From: Calamus simplicifolius
Taxonomy: Eukaryota > Streptophyta > Magnoliopsida > Arecales > Arecaceae
Direction of reading: 5' to 3'
Assembly (NCBI GenBank): GCA_900491605.1
Contig: UESW01005042.1
Location: 179,063 to 243,062 of the forward strand
Length of the DNA: 64,000 nucleotides
In this document: one piece after another, positions 21,785 to 32,284 of the stretch
Layout: each line of letters opens with the position of its first letter
Position numbering within the stretch: position 1 is the stretch's first letter
The notes under the pieces: model-generated
What the model saw: only the letters and a program-made list of their open reading frames with translations
The model's database searches: none
What the model was told of the DNA's origin: nothing
Program-made: the position numbers and the translations under genes

Positions 21785-21789
21785 CTCTT
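21785..21789 (+). repeat. Left target-site duplication CTCTT of the Copia element
   Basis: CTCTT stands directly before the 5' LTR and again directly after the 3' LTR (27087-27091). Confidence 0.92.
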
Positions 21790-22400
21790 TGTTGGGCCCA
21801 TGGCCCACCTATTCAGCCCATTAAGGCAAAAGGGAGCGCTACTCCTTTTTCACCAAGGTTTGTTCTCTCTCTTTTATAAAAGGAGTAGCCGCCTTCCTTT
21901 TTTTGTTCTCTTTTTAAGGAGCAGCCGTATGAGAGAAGAGGAGAAGCATGTAGCAGGTATTTCTTTTTTCTAGGAGCATGGATTGCTAGGGGAAGAGAAG
22001 GAAGGGCTGCTGCTTGGTGCTTAACTACGTGGGAGGACTTCCACTCCAGGAATCACGTGAAGGTACTGCAGAAGAAAAACAAGAAGAAGAAGAGAAGGGA
22101 AGAAAATAAGAAGGTAACGCAGGAGACCGTATTTTTCGGTGATGTAATCCTTATATCCCTATTATTCTCTTGTGATTGTTTCTCAAGTTCTGGCAAGGGA
22201 CTTTGAGACTTGGATATTTATTATTTTATAGTGGATCTTCTTCTCTGGCTTGCCCGTGGTTTTTTTCCCTTTATCTTGAAGGGATTTTCCACGTAAATCT
22301 TGGTGTTTCTGTGATTGTGTGGTTTGCGCATTTTTATTTATTATTCCGCTGCGTATTACGGTCTGCTAGTATTTGCTCGTACACGGATTCTTTCCCATCA
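21790..22400 (+). repeat. 5' LTR of the Copia element
   Basis: It runs from TGTTGGGCCCATGG to TTTCCCATCA. A CTTTTATAAAAGGAG region near 21872 is the likely TATA box. It matches 26470-27086 almost throughout. Confidence 0.95.
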
Positions 22401-22402
22401 AC

Positions 22403-22414
22403 TGGTATCAGAGC
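22403..22414 (+). promoter_or_regulatory. Primer-binding site (initiator tRNA-Met)
   Basis: TGGTATCAGAGC, two bases after the 5' LTR, is the standard plant Copia site complementary to the 3' end of initiator methionine tRNA. Confidence 0.93.
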
Positions 22415-22441
22415 TTGTGAATTTTTTTTGTGTGTGCGAGT

Positions 22442-23314
22442 ATGGAGGCCGGTAATGTTTCCCGCATGATCAGTCTGAACGAAAATAATTGGATGATATG
22501 GAAACCAAGGATGGAGGACCTCTTATATTGCAAGGATCTATATGGACCTTTAAAAGGGGTCAAAGCAAAGCCCGCTACAGTGACAGACGATGCTTGGATC
22601 ATGTTAGATCGGAAGGCAGTCGGTTTTATTCGGCAATGGTTGGATGATAGTGTCTTTCACCATGTTTCCACTGAGAGTTCTGCAAACTCTCTTTGGAAAA
22701 AGTTAGAAAGTCTATATAAGAGAAAAACTGCTGGCAACAAGGCTTTCTTGATCAGAAAACTAGTGAATCTGAAATATAAAGAGGGTGCTTTTATTGTTGA
22801 GCATTTGAATGAAATGCAGAGTATTAATAACCAGTTATCCTCTATGAAAATGTCTCTTGATGATGAGTTACAGGCATTGTTACTTCTCAGTTCATTGCCA
22901 GAAAGTTGGGAGACACTGGTAGTTTCCCTCAGTAATTCTGCACCAGACGGTGTTATCACCATGAGTCAAGTAACAGGCAGTTTGTTGAATGAGGAGTTAA
23001 GAAGAAAAAATTCAGCAACTTCTCAGATTGATTCACAGGCACTTGTCTCAGAGAATAGAGGACGGTCAAAGTCTAGAAATAGAGACAATTCATACAAGGG
23101 TAGAAGCAAATCAAGGTCAAGAAAAGATATTACTTGCTATAACTGTGGTGAGAAAGGGCACTACAAGAATCAGTGTAAGAAGCCTAAGAAGAGTAAGAAA
23201 AAGGGAAAAGAAGTGGAGGATACAGAGTCAAAGGAGAATATCACAGCTACTGTGCAGAGTGATGATTATTTGATTTTGTCTACTTCTGATGGTATCTTCT
23301 CATGTGAGTGTTAG
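22442..23314 (+). CDS. gag: Copia gag (290 aa, ends at a premature TAG)
   Basis: The frame starts at the first ATG after the primer site. Residues 20-180 form the capsid-like region of Copia gag (NNWMIWKPRMEDLL, then LWKKLESLY). A basic Arg/Ser-rich stretch precedes a CCHC zinc knuckle, CYNCGEKGHYKNQC, starting at residue 232. Copia elements normally keep gag and pol in one frame. Here a TAG at 23312-23314 ends gag just before the protease motif, and a frame change follows within the T-run at 23372-23377. Confidence 0.93.
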   Translation: MEAGNVSRMISLNENNWMIWKPRMEDLLYCKDLYGPLKGVKAKPATVTDDAWIMLDRKAVGFIRQWLDDSVFHHVSTESSANSLWKKLESLYKRKTAGNKAFLIRKLVNLKYKEGAFIVEHLNEMQSINNQLSSMKMSLDDELQALLLLSSLPESWETLVVSLSNSAPDGVITMSQVTGSLLNEELRRKNSATSQIDSQALVSENRGRSKSRNRDNSYKGRSKSRSRKDITCYNCGEKGHYKNQCKKPKKSKKKGKEVEDTESKENITATVQSDDYLILSTSDGIFSCEC

Positions 23315-26300
23315 AATCATGAGTGGGTGATTGACACAGGTGCTTCTTATCATGCTACACCACGGAGGGAGTTTTTTCTACATATAAGACTGAAAATTTT
23401 GGTGTTGTCAAGATGGGAAATCAAGGCACAGCAGACATCATTGGCATGGGTGACATCCACATGAAGACCAATCTTGGCTGTAAGTTGGTGCTCAAGGATG
23501 CAAGGCATGTAGCTGACTTGAGGCTAAATTTAATCTCAGTTGGAAGACTTGATGATAAAGATTTTGATAGCAGATTTCATAAAGGGCAATGGAAGCTCAG
23601 TAAAGGTTCACTTGTTGTAGCCAGTGGGAAGAAATGTCACACTTTATACAGGTTGCAGGCTAAAGCTTATGGTGAACAGTTGAATGTTACAAAGAACGAC
23701 TTCAGCATGGAGTTGTGGCATAAACGACTGGGACACATGAGTGAGAAGGGGCTGCAAGTTCTTTCCAAGGAAGAAGTTCTACCAGACTTCAAAGGTGTAC
23801 ATCTGAACCCATGTGTTGATTGTTTGGTTGGCAAGCAACATAGAGTTTCTTTTGCTAGTCCTACTTTATCTAGAAAAATGCATGTTTTGGATCGTATCTA
23901 TACAGATGTTTGTGGTCCTCTGAGGACAAAAACTCCTAGTGGATCAGTTAATGTTCCAGGCATCAGTGGTGCACTTTATTTTGTCACTTTTATAGATGAT
24001 TTTTCTAGAAAAGTTTGGGTCTATTGTTTGAAGACTAAAGATCAGGTTATTAATGTCTTCAAAGAGTTTCATGCCAGAGTTGAAAGAGAGACAGGAAAGA
24101 AACTGAAATGTATAAGGTCAGATAATGGTGGTGAGTACACAGGGTTATTTAATAATTATTGCAGATCACATGGCATTCAACATGAGATGACAGTTCCTAG
24201 TACTCCTCAGCATAATGCAATTGCAGAGAGAATGAACCGCACCATCATGGAAAATATCAGATGTATGCTTTCACAGTCCAAGTTACCTAAAAGGTTTTGG
24301 GATGAGGCATTGAAGACAGCGGTTGATGTAATAAACTTGTCACCATGTACAGCTCTAGATGGTGATGTTGCAGAGCGTGTATGGTCAGAAAAAGATGTCT
24401 CTTATAAGTACTTGAGAGTGTTTGGTTGTCGTGCATTTGCACATGTTCCAGACATTGAGAGGTCCAAGCTGGATGGTAAGACAAAAGAATGTGCTTTGCT
24501 TGGTTACTCACATGATGAGTTTGGTTATAGACTTTGGGATCCAGAAAAGCAGAAGGTATTCAGAAGCAGAGATGTGGTATTTTTTGAAGATCAAACCCTT
24601 CAAGACTTCAAGAAGGAGGTGTCAGTCAAGTCTTCTGCAGGAGGATTAACAGACTGTGATCCAATTACTCCTCTAGTAAATCAGGGTGATAGGGGAGATG
24701 TGCAAGAAAATAGTGCAGGAGCAGGTATTAACTCACCTATAGGACATGTTGAGCAGGAAGGAGATCAGGAGCAACCTCCTACAGAGCCTCAGCTGAGAAG
24801 ATCTATCAGACAACGTCAACCTTCCAAAATGTATTCTACAGATGAATATATAATGCTTACTGATGCAGGTGAACCAGAATGTTACCAGGAGGCAGTTGAA
24901 AGTGAGCAGAAAAAGGAGTGGTTAGTAGGTATGCTGGAAGAAATGGATGCCTTACAGAAGAACCACACATATGATTTAGTGGAACTACCAAGAGGAAGGA
25001 AGGCTTTAAAGAACAAGTGGATTTTCAGGTTAAAGACTCAACAGCATTGTTCTCAACCAAAGTACAAGGCCAGATTGGTTGTGAAAGGCTTTGGTCAAAA
25101 GAAAGGTATTGACTTTGAAGAGATTTTTTCTCCTGTTGTTAAAATGTCTTCAATTCGTGTTGCTCTAGGTATTGCTGCTAGTCTAGACTTGGAGGTTGAG
25201 CAGTTAGATGTGAAGACAGCTTTTCTTCATGGTGATTTGGAGGAGGAAATCTATATGGAGAAACCAGAAGGCTTCAAAGTCAAAGGTAAAGAAAATCTTG
25301 TCTACAGATTGAAAAAAAGCTTATATGGGCTGAAGCAAGCTCCAAGGCAGTGGTACAAGAAATTTGATTCATTTATGGCTGAAAATGGATACAAAAGAAT
25401 GGCTTCAGATCATTGTGTGTATATCAAATGGTTTAGTGAGGATTTTGTCATACTCCTACTTTATGTTGATGACATGCTTATTCTTGGGAAAGATATGTCT
25501 ATGATTGACAGGTTGAAGAAGGAGCTGAGCAATTCATTTGAAATGAAGGATATGGGACCAGCAAAGCAAATACTGGGTATGCAGATTTTCCGTGATAGAA
25601 GAATCAAGAAAATATGGTTGTCACAGGAAAAGTACATTGAGAAGGTATTGGATAGGTTCAGTATGATCAATGCAAAGCCAGTTGGTTCTCCTCTTGCAGG
25701 TCACTTCAGGTTATGCTCAGAGCAAAGTCCTTCAAGTGATGAGGAGAAGGAGAAAATGAAGAAGGTTCCTTACACTTCAGCAGTCGGAAGTTTGATGTAC
25801 GCGATGGTATGTACGAGGCCAGACATCGCATATGCAGTGGGTGTTGCTAGCAGATTTCTTGCAAATCCAGGGAAAGAGCATTGGGCAGCAGTGAAGTGGA
25901 TCTTCAGATATCTCAGAGGAAGCTCCAAAGTTTGTTTAAGCTTTGGGGGTGGTCCAGCTATGCTGATTGGTTACACAGATGCAGATATGGCGAGAGATAT
26001 TGATACAAGGAAGTCCACATCAGGTTTCATACTTACTTTTGCAGGGGGAGCTGTGTCATGGCAATCCAGATTGCAAAGGTGTGTAGCTCTCTCTACCACA
26101 GAGGCAGAATATATTGCTGCTACCGAGGTCTGTAAGGAGATGCTGTGGATGAAAGAATTCTTACATGAATTGGGATTGAAACAAAAAAATTATGTGGTAC
26201 ATTGTGACAGCCAGAGCGCCATCCACTTGTGCAAGAACCCAACTTTTCATTTCAAGTCAAAGCATATAGATGTGAGATACCACTGGATTCGAAATGTGTT

Positions 26301-26427
26301 TGAAGAGAAGCAGTTACAGCTTCAGAAAATTCACACAGATGAAAATGGGGCAGACATGTTGACAAAGACCTTATCAAAAGAAAGGCAAGAGATATGCCGA
26401 CAGCTGGTCGGTATAATTTCACACTAA
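23315..26427 (+). pseudogene. pol: Copia pol polyprotein (protease, integrase, reverse transcriptase, RNase H)
   Basis: The protease signature DTGAS lies at 23333-23347, in the gag frame after the stop. From 23413 a 1004-residue open frame continues pol. It contains the zinc-binding pre-integrase (WHKRLGHM near residue 100, CVDCLVGKQH near 138), the integrase core (FIDDFSR, SDNGGEY, AERMNR), and a reverse transcriptase starting at NKWIFRLK near residue 535, with KTAFLHGDLEEEIYM and the YVDD catalytic box at residue 684. RNase H follows, with YTDAD at residue 854 and STTEAEY near 894. Apart from the stop and the frame break at its beginning, pol is intact. The motif set resembles the TNT1-like branch of Copia. 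Confidence 0.93.
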
Positions 26428-26457
26428 GGAAGCATGAGACAACCTCCCTTATGGGCT

Positions 26458-26469
26458 GAAGGGGGAGGT
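26458..26469 (+). promoter_or_regulatory. Polypurine tract of the Copia element
   Basis: GAAGGGGGAGGT abuts the 3' LTR, where plus-strand priming would occur. Confidence 0.9.
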
Positions 26470-27086
26470 TGTTGGGCCCATGGCCCACCTATTCAGCCCA
26501 TTAGGGCAAAAGGGAGCGCTACTCCTTTTTCACCAGGGTTTGTTCTCTCTCTTTTATAAAAGGAGTAGCCGCCTTCCTTTTTTGGTTCTCTCTTTTTTAA
26601 GGAGCAGCCGTATGAGAGAAGAGGAGAAGCATGTAGCAGGTATTTCTTTTTTCTAGGAGCATGGATTGCTAGGGGAAGAGAAGGAAGGGCTGCTGCTTGG
26701 TGCTTAACTACGTGGGAGGACTTCCACTCCAGGAATCACGTGAAGGTACTGCAGAAGAAAAACAATAGAAGAAGAAGAAGAGAAGGGAAGAAAATAAGGA
26801 GGTAACGCAGGAGACCGTATTTTTCGGTGATGTAATCCTTATATCCCTATTATTCTCTTGTGATTGTTTCTCAAGTTCTGGCAAGGGACTTTGAGACTTG
26901 GATATTTATTATTTTATAGTGGATCTTCTTCTCTGGCTTGCCCGTGGTTTTTTTCCCTTTATCTTGAAGGGATTTTTCACGTAAATCTGGTGTTTCTGTG
27001 ATTGTGTGGTTTGCGCATTTTTATTTATTATTCCGCTGCGTATTACGTCTGCTAGTATTTGCTCGTACACGGATTCTTTCCCATCA
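26470..27086 (+). repeat. 3' LTR of the Copia element
   Basis: A near-identical copy of the 5' LTR. It ends CCCATCA and is followed at once by the CTCTT target duplication. Confidence 0.95.
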
Positions 27087-27091
27087 CTCTT

Positions 27092-27710
27092 ATGATAATT
27101 AATTCCCAATTTAGGTTTCTCTTACTGGTTTCTTATTTTTTCCGCCTAAAAATCCTACCTTTCGCCCTTCTTTCCTTCTGAAAAGATGAACGAATAACCT
27201 TTTGAAATATTGATTTGATTCATATTTTGGCACAATTGGGTTTGAAAAGCATACTATTTTGAAAACTTTTTGATAAGAAGATAAGCCCCTCAGATTTCAT
27301 TCATACAACGAATCAAATACAGAGGAGAATTAAGAAGATTTAAAGTAGGAAGAAGACGGGTACGGTGGGTGGTACGTTGAGTCCATTTCTAAGAATCAGT
27401 GAAGTTTTTTAATATAAACTCTTTCAACCGTAGAGATCCAAGAGGAGAGAGGGATTCATTGCCTTCCAAGTCTGTTACCGACTTCCTTCGCGACTAGAAC
27501 TTGGCGATTATGTTCCTGCCAGATATTCCGACTTAGTCCAGCGGCCGTTGGATTCCACTTTCTGATGTCCCAAGCTGAAAACTTGTGTTAAAGCATACAA
27601 ATTGCAAGTGAAAGACATCTTTTTTGAGATGGTTTCTAATTTTTATTTGTTCTTCTTCCCTTTTTACTCTTAAGTGAATGGTGGACAGGAAATCTCTCCA
27701 CTCTTTAGGC
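27092..27710. other. Putative intron continuation after the Copia element
   Basis: This resumes the sequence interrupted at 21789. No exon with a recognisable product was found. Confidence 0.4.
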
Positions 27711-27711
27711 T

Positions 27712-27870
27712 GTGTTTGAGAAAAGGATTCTAAAAAATCACAACTATCAAGGATAGTTGAGAATAAATTTAATCAGAGGGGTCATGGGTTATTCTCTGAA
27801 TTTATTTTTTAAGGAGTGAAAGAATAACCGATTATTCCTCTCAGCTATTCCTTGAGGGCAAAAATGTTAT
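27712..27870. repeat. MITE fragment related to the 14.4-kb element
   Basis: It starts TTAGGCTGTGTTTGA, like the right end of the MITE at 14386-14662. It contains the same type of inward palindromic blocks (ATGGGTTATTC, GGAATAAC-like). The far end is not clear. Confidence 0.5.
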
Positions 27871-27880
27871 TTAAAAAATT

Positions 27881-28400
27881 ATGCCAATATCCTTTCCCCT
27901 TCTTCCTTTAGTCTTCAACTCTCATTCCGATCTTCTGCTCTCGATCTTCTATCTTCAAGTCTCGTTTCAATCTTCTACTTCCGATCTTTCGTCTTCAAGT
28001 CTCATTTCAAGTCTCATTTCGATCTCCTGCTCCCGATCTCCCGTCTCCAAAGCCTCGTTTCGATCTTCCGTCTCCAACCTTCGATCAAAAACCCTTTACC
28101 ATAGCTTGCCTTCTCTACTGCTCCTTTGCCCCCCGATTGACGCCGTTGTTCCCTCCTCCTTCAAGTGCCTCCGAGCTCTCCACTCACTTGCCTCCCCGTC
28201 GCTCCTCCGTCCGCCTCTCGATCACTGTCGAGCCCCGCTTCGGCCTGATTTCAGATCTGCTGCCCCTCGTGCTCGATTCAGCTGTCGCTCTCCCCCACGG
28301 CGCCCTCCTTGGCTCCAGAAAGGTGGCTTCGGATTCAATGGTATTTGATCTGCTACGTTCTTTTGTGGTTCTGATGAATTCCTGATGTAAAAGTTGAAAA
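27881..28400. other. C/T-rich then GC-rich block, gene not identified
   Basis: A pyrimidine-rich run with repeated CGATCTTC(C/T)GTCT-like motifs leads into a GC-rich coding-like stretch. Open frames exist on the plus strand, but no start or family is convincing. It may be the leader and first exon of an unidentified gene. Confidence 0.3.
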
Positions 28401-29094
28401 TTTTAGGGTTTGAATAGTGGAAAGGAGAAAGGAGAAAGGGAAAGACTAGTGGGAAGAGGGGAGAAAAAAAAAAGAAAAGAAAAGATTTCTTATGGAATAG
28501 TATCTAGGAATTTTTGTTTGGTTCATGATTCGTTGTTGAAAAAGAATGGGAAAGTAGTCTCGAAAGCGTCAGTTTGACGATCTTTCTGCAAGAATGGAAC
28601 TAATTGCATAAGAATCTGGTGATTCCGTATTAACCGATCTTTTCACTGTTTTAAAAATTATATTATCGTTTCGCATCAATACTTCAGTATATAAATGTAT
28701 AACTAAAAAATTATATTATTATGTTCCATAAAGCGTGAACTTTTATTATGAAGTATCATTGCTATTGGTTGTTGCTGCTGTTCATCATGACCTCTATTAT
28801 CAATTGTCATTGGAATTGTTTTATTATTCTCATTATCATTATTGTTTCCATTATTACGATTGTTTCTTTAGCGGCCAATAATTGTTTCCCTGTAGGATTG
28901 TTATAATGGGATAATGGAATTCTTCATATCTTGGCTAGATATTTAATAAATCACCTGAAAAGCTGTACAAGAATCTTAGTTATTTTGACGTGCCTCCTAG
29001 CAGTTGGATAGCATTTTATGTTCTTGTAAACCTTGTGGGCACACATGAGGCTGAAAGTCACTTAATTACTAGAAGCACTGGATCAAAATTATTT
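28401..29094. other. AT-rich spacer
   Basis: Nothing recognised on either strand. Confidence 0.5.
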
Positions 29095-29960
29095 GATTAA
29101 TTCATTCATAACTAATACAAAAAGATACAAACTTAAGGTAGATCCTTGATATAAACCTACAGTAATTGAAAACTCATTACTTTCTTCTATTGTTATTTTA
29201 ACAATAGTTATTGTTCTATCATACATATCTTTTCAAATATGTCCTCTTTTTTCTCTAAAGCCCACCATATTATTTATCTAGATACTCTATCATATGCTTT
29301 CTCTAAATCAATAAAGACTATATGAAGATTTTTTTTTTCTATACCTCTCCATCAATCTTCTTAATAAATAAATAGCCTCCATGGTCATCTTCTAGGTATA
29401 AATCCAAATTGATTATTTGATACTAAAGTTTCAGCTCTTATTCAATTTTCTATCACTCTCTTCCATAATTTTTTGTATGACTCATCAGCTTAATCCTCTA
29501 TAATTTGCACAGTTTTGAATATCTCATTTATTTTTTATATGGGTATTAATATAATTATTTTCCAATCACCTGGTCTTCTTTTAGTCGCTACAATCCTGTT
29601 AAATAAATTGGTTAACCACATGATCTAATTTTTCTTAAGCCTTTCCAAACCTTAATAGGGATCGCATCTAGTCCTAATGCCTTTACATTTTTTTTTTTTA
29701 CTTAAAGCCTTTTTAACCTCAAGCATACTAAATCTACGAAAAAAATTATGTTCATTTGTTACTCCTTGGTTATCATATCTTTCTATCCTTAAATTTACTA
29801 ACTTATTTTTATTTAATAATTTTTTAAAATAACTTTTTCATCGTTTTTTTACCTTTTCTTCTTTTATTAAGATTTTTCATCTTCATCCTTAATATTTAAT
29901 ATAATATTTTTTATTTTTTTCTCTTAGTTTTACTAATTCATATTGGCAGAATTATTAAAG
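29095..29960 (-). mobile_element. RTE-type LINE fragment (reverse transcriptase)
   Basis: Minus-strand frames carry decayed plant RTE reverse-transcriptase blocks: a QFGF-P-like piece, MEAIYLLRRLMERY (about 29370-29335), and an LEKAYDRV-like piece just after. The same sequence recurs at 33540-34060. Stops and frame changes are frequent and the 3' part is missing. Confidence 0.7.
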
Positions 29961-30070
29961 CATTCATCATCTATCCTCTCCCCTTCCTGAATAAGATGGA
30001 TGGATCCATTCACTGTATCCGTCATTGGCCAATAAACTTAAAAAATTATTTTTATAAAAAAAAAACAACT

Positions 30071-31373
30071 CCTGCATGCCGCTAACTTTCATAGTATTAT
30101 AGATATTAAATAAATATAATATAATCAGCTGTGCTTGGTAATAAAATAAACAAGGATTTTGGTTTATTTTTGACATTTCTAAACATCAGATTGTACGTAG
30201 AAAGAGTGATACCAAATTATCAATCAATTATTAGTCATTTTAAAATATTAATTATAATAAATCAAAGGATTATCATTTTACCCGTTGTTTGATAATATAT
30301 AAATTGATAAGTTGCTTGAGATTTAACTCATATCAACTTTCATTAAAAGCTTGTTTATGAACTTATTGTTAATTAATTAAAAACTAATCTAAAGAGTGGA
30401 TATGAAGTTTCAAACACTGATCTAGCCAAAATCAAGGGGTTGACCATGAAAAATAAACTCAATTAACAAATCATTATTGGATCGGTTTCGATTAAAGGCT
30501 TAATTATATCCAAATTACGATGAAAAGTGTACCTAAGAGATACATAATAAATTTGTTCAGTTTTACATAATGCATGATTGGCTTCTGAATTATCTTTATT
30601 ATTAGGGATGGCAATGGCCTGAGGATGGCCCGAGATAGTCTCTATCGAGCTCCATTTCCATTGAAGAAAATCTTTCCATTCTTTACCCCGTTAAGCCGTT
30701 ATAGTTAACGGGATGGGGAAGGGGATACCTAATCGGGCAGTGGGTACCCGTTTGACCGTTTACATAAAAATATAAAATTATTTATTAAATTTATAATTTA
30801 CTGAAAGCTTAAAAAATAACAGAAAGATTCGAACGTATTTACTAAGATTGTTAATATATATATTAACAGAAAGATTCAAACGTATTTTACTAAGATTTTT
30901 TAATATATATATTTTTTATTTATTTTAAATTTTTAATATTTCATATATATATATATATTAAATATATTATATTAAAGCTAATGAAGATGGAGATGGATAA
31001 ATAGGGATGGGGTGGAGGATACCATCCTCGATCATTTACCCGTTTAGCCCCATTAAATGGATAATTTTTATACCCATTAAGCCGTTTAAACTGAAGATTT
31101 TTGATTCGTTAGAAATGGTATGAAAAAAATTGCTATCCCTATTTATTATATTTGAGTAAGGCATTGTAACACCAAACAATAAGAAGGAATAATTAACAAG
31201 TTTTTAATTTCTAAAATTTAAGTATCATCTTAGATTTGAATCCTTTAAGTGTGTTGCATGTTTTGGTGCCCTAAACTAAATGTTCCATGTTTTATTTCTC
31301 TGATTGCCAGCTTTTTCCATCCTATCCACAATACTACCATCCTTTTCAACACCATAAACCCACTCACCATCAT
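30071..31373. repeat. Duplicated host segment (copy 2), carrying a MITE
   Basis: The same sequence as 15223-15409 plus 19960-20573, in the same orientation. It is continuous across the point where copy 1 carries the LARD and is itself interrupted by the MITE at 30603-31141. Whether the segment is host DNA or an older unrecognised repeat is open. Confidence 0.8.
30603..31141. mobile_element. hAT-like MITE, 539 bp
   Basis: The terminal inverted repeats TAGGGATGGCAAT and TAGGGATAGCAAT (12 of 13 match) are flanked by a perfect 8-bp duplication TTTATTAT (30595-30602 and 31142-31149). The 8-bp duplication and TAGGG start point to the hAT superfamily. The paralogous segment near 20341 keeps the empty site with a single TTTATTAT. 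There is no coding capacity. Confidence 0.9.
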
Positions 31374-31409
31374 CCCAATCTTCCCAGTTTCGTTATAAGA
31401 ATTTTTGAT

Positions 31410-31780
31410 TTTAGCAGATGCCAAAAATATCATCGCTAAATAGCGACGCAACAACGATGCAAAAAAATTTAGCAATAACTTAACGACGAATTAGTGACGA
31501 TCGAAAATAGCGATGTAAATGTCGTCACTAACTAGTCACTAATTAGCGATGTAAAAAATATGCGTCGCTAATTACCGATGTCTTTGCACATCCCAGCAAC
31601 GTGCATAGGCATCGCTAATTAGTGACGCAACAAAGCAGCAACGCACAGGGTGCATCGTTGAACAGCCGCCCACCGCCCGCTTGTTGCTCGCGCGCCCTCC
31701 CATCCAGCCATGCAGGAGCGCTCGCTCACCCGTGCATGATAGCGACGCATGTGATCATATCGCTGCATGGCCAGACTTTT
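31410..31780. repeat. Region dense in AGCGACG / CGTCGCT motifs
   Basis: Short direct and inverted copies of AGCGACGCA, GCGTCGCTAATTA and AGCGATGTAAA resemble the subterminal repeats of plant CACTA-type DNA transposons. No CACTA terminus is seen at its edges, so it may be an internal fragment. Confidence 0.4.
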
Positions 31781-32284
31781 TCATAAGTTGTTAGTTGTGA
31801 TACGACATTTGTCAGCCCCCGATTACCCAAGGAGGACAACTTGATTTCACTGGACCACCTCATCCAATGGATACTATAGGACATGCACCATGTGATGTAC
31901 CACTACTTTGTTTTGCATTGATGCAGGAGGCTAACGTATGGATGAGGGACGTCATTGTACCTTTAACTTGCTAAATTCTAGTAATAATAAATTATTCCTC
32001 CAAATGCCTGGAAAGACAAAATGCTAGAATATCTCTCAATAAATATTGATCAGTTATGCAAGACAGTTGTTATTATTGATAAGAACCAACAACTAATTCA
32101 AAGAGGCTCTTAAACTCAAATGTTCAGGTTCAAACTCTATTTAATATATTAGCTAAGCTATAAGCATTCATGCCCAAGGTTTATTTGAATTAGTTGTTGC
32201 CTATGAAATGTTTTTAAGTGGCTAATTTTTTATAGTTATATAAAATAATAGTTGGTTTACCATTAGGGCAACATTTAAACTAAC

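Larger units (their letters stand above)
21790..27086 (+). mobile_element. Young full-length Ty1/Copia LTR retrotransposon
   Basis: It has two LTRs of 611 and 617 bp (TGTTGG...CATCA) that differ by roughly a dozen substitutions and small indels. A perfect 5-bp target duplication CTCTT, an initiator-Met primer site and a purine tract are all present. The internal region holds gag and an almost intact pol. Coding order (protease, integrase, reverse transcriptase, RNase H) is that of Copia. A single stop codon and one frame break near the gag-pol border probably silence this copy. It lies within what appears to be the first intron of the gene starting at 21656. Confidence 0.96.

Noticed and set aside
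22403..22414. tRNA gene at the TGGTATCAGAGC sequence (also at 62459-62470)
   Set aside because: Only the tRNA 3'-end complement is present, next to an LTR. No cloverleaf can be formed.
27881..28385. A 155-codon Ser/Pro/Leu-rich plus-strand ORF as a gene
   Set aside because: It begins in pyrimidine-rich leader-like sequence, has biased low-complexity content and no recognised domain. Kept only as an unidentified block.
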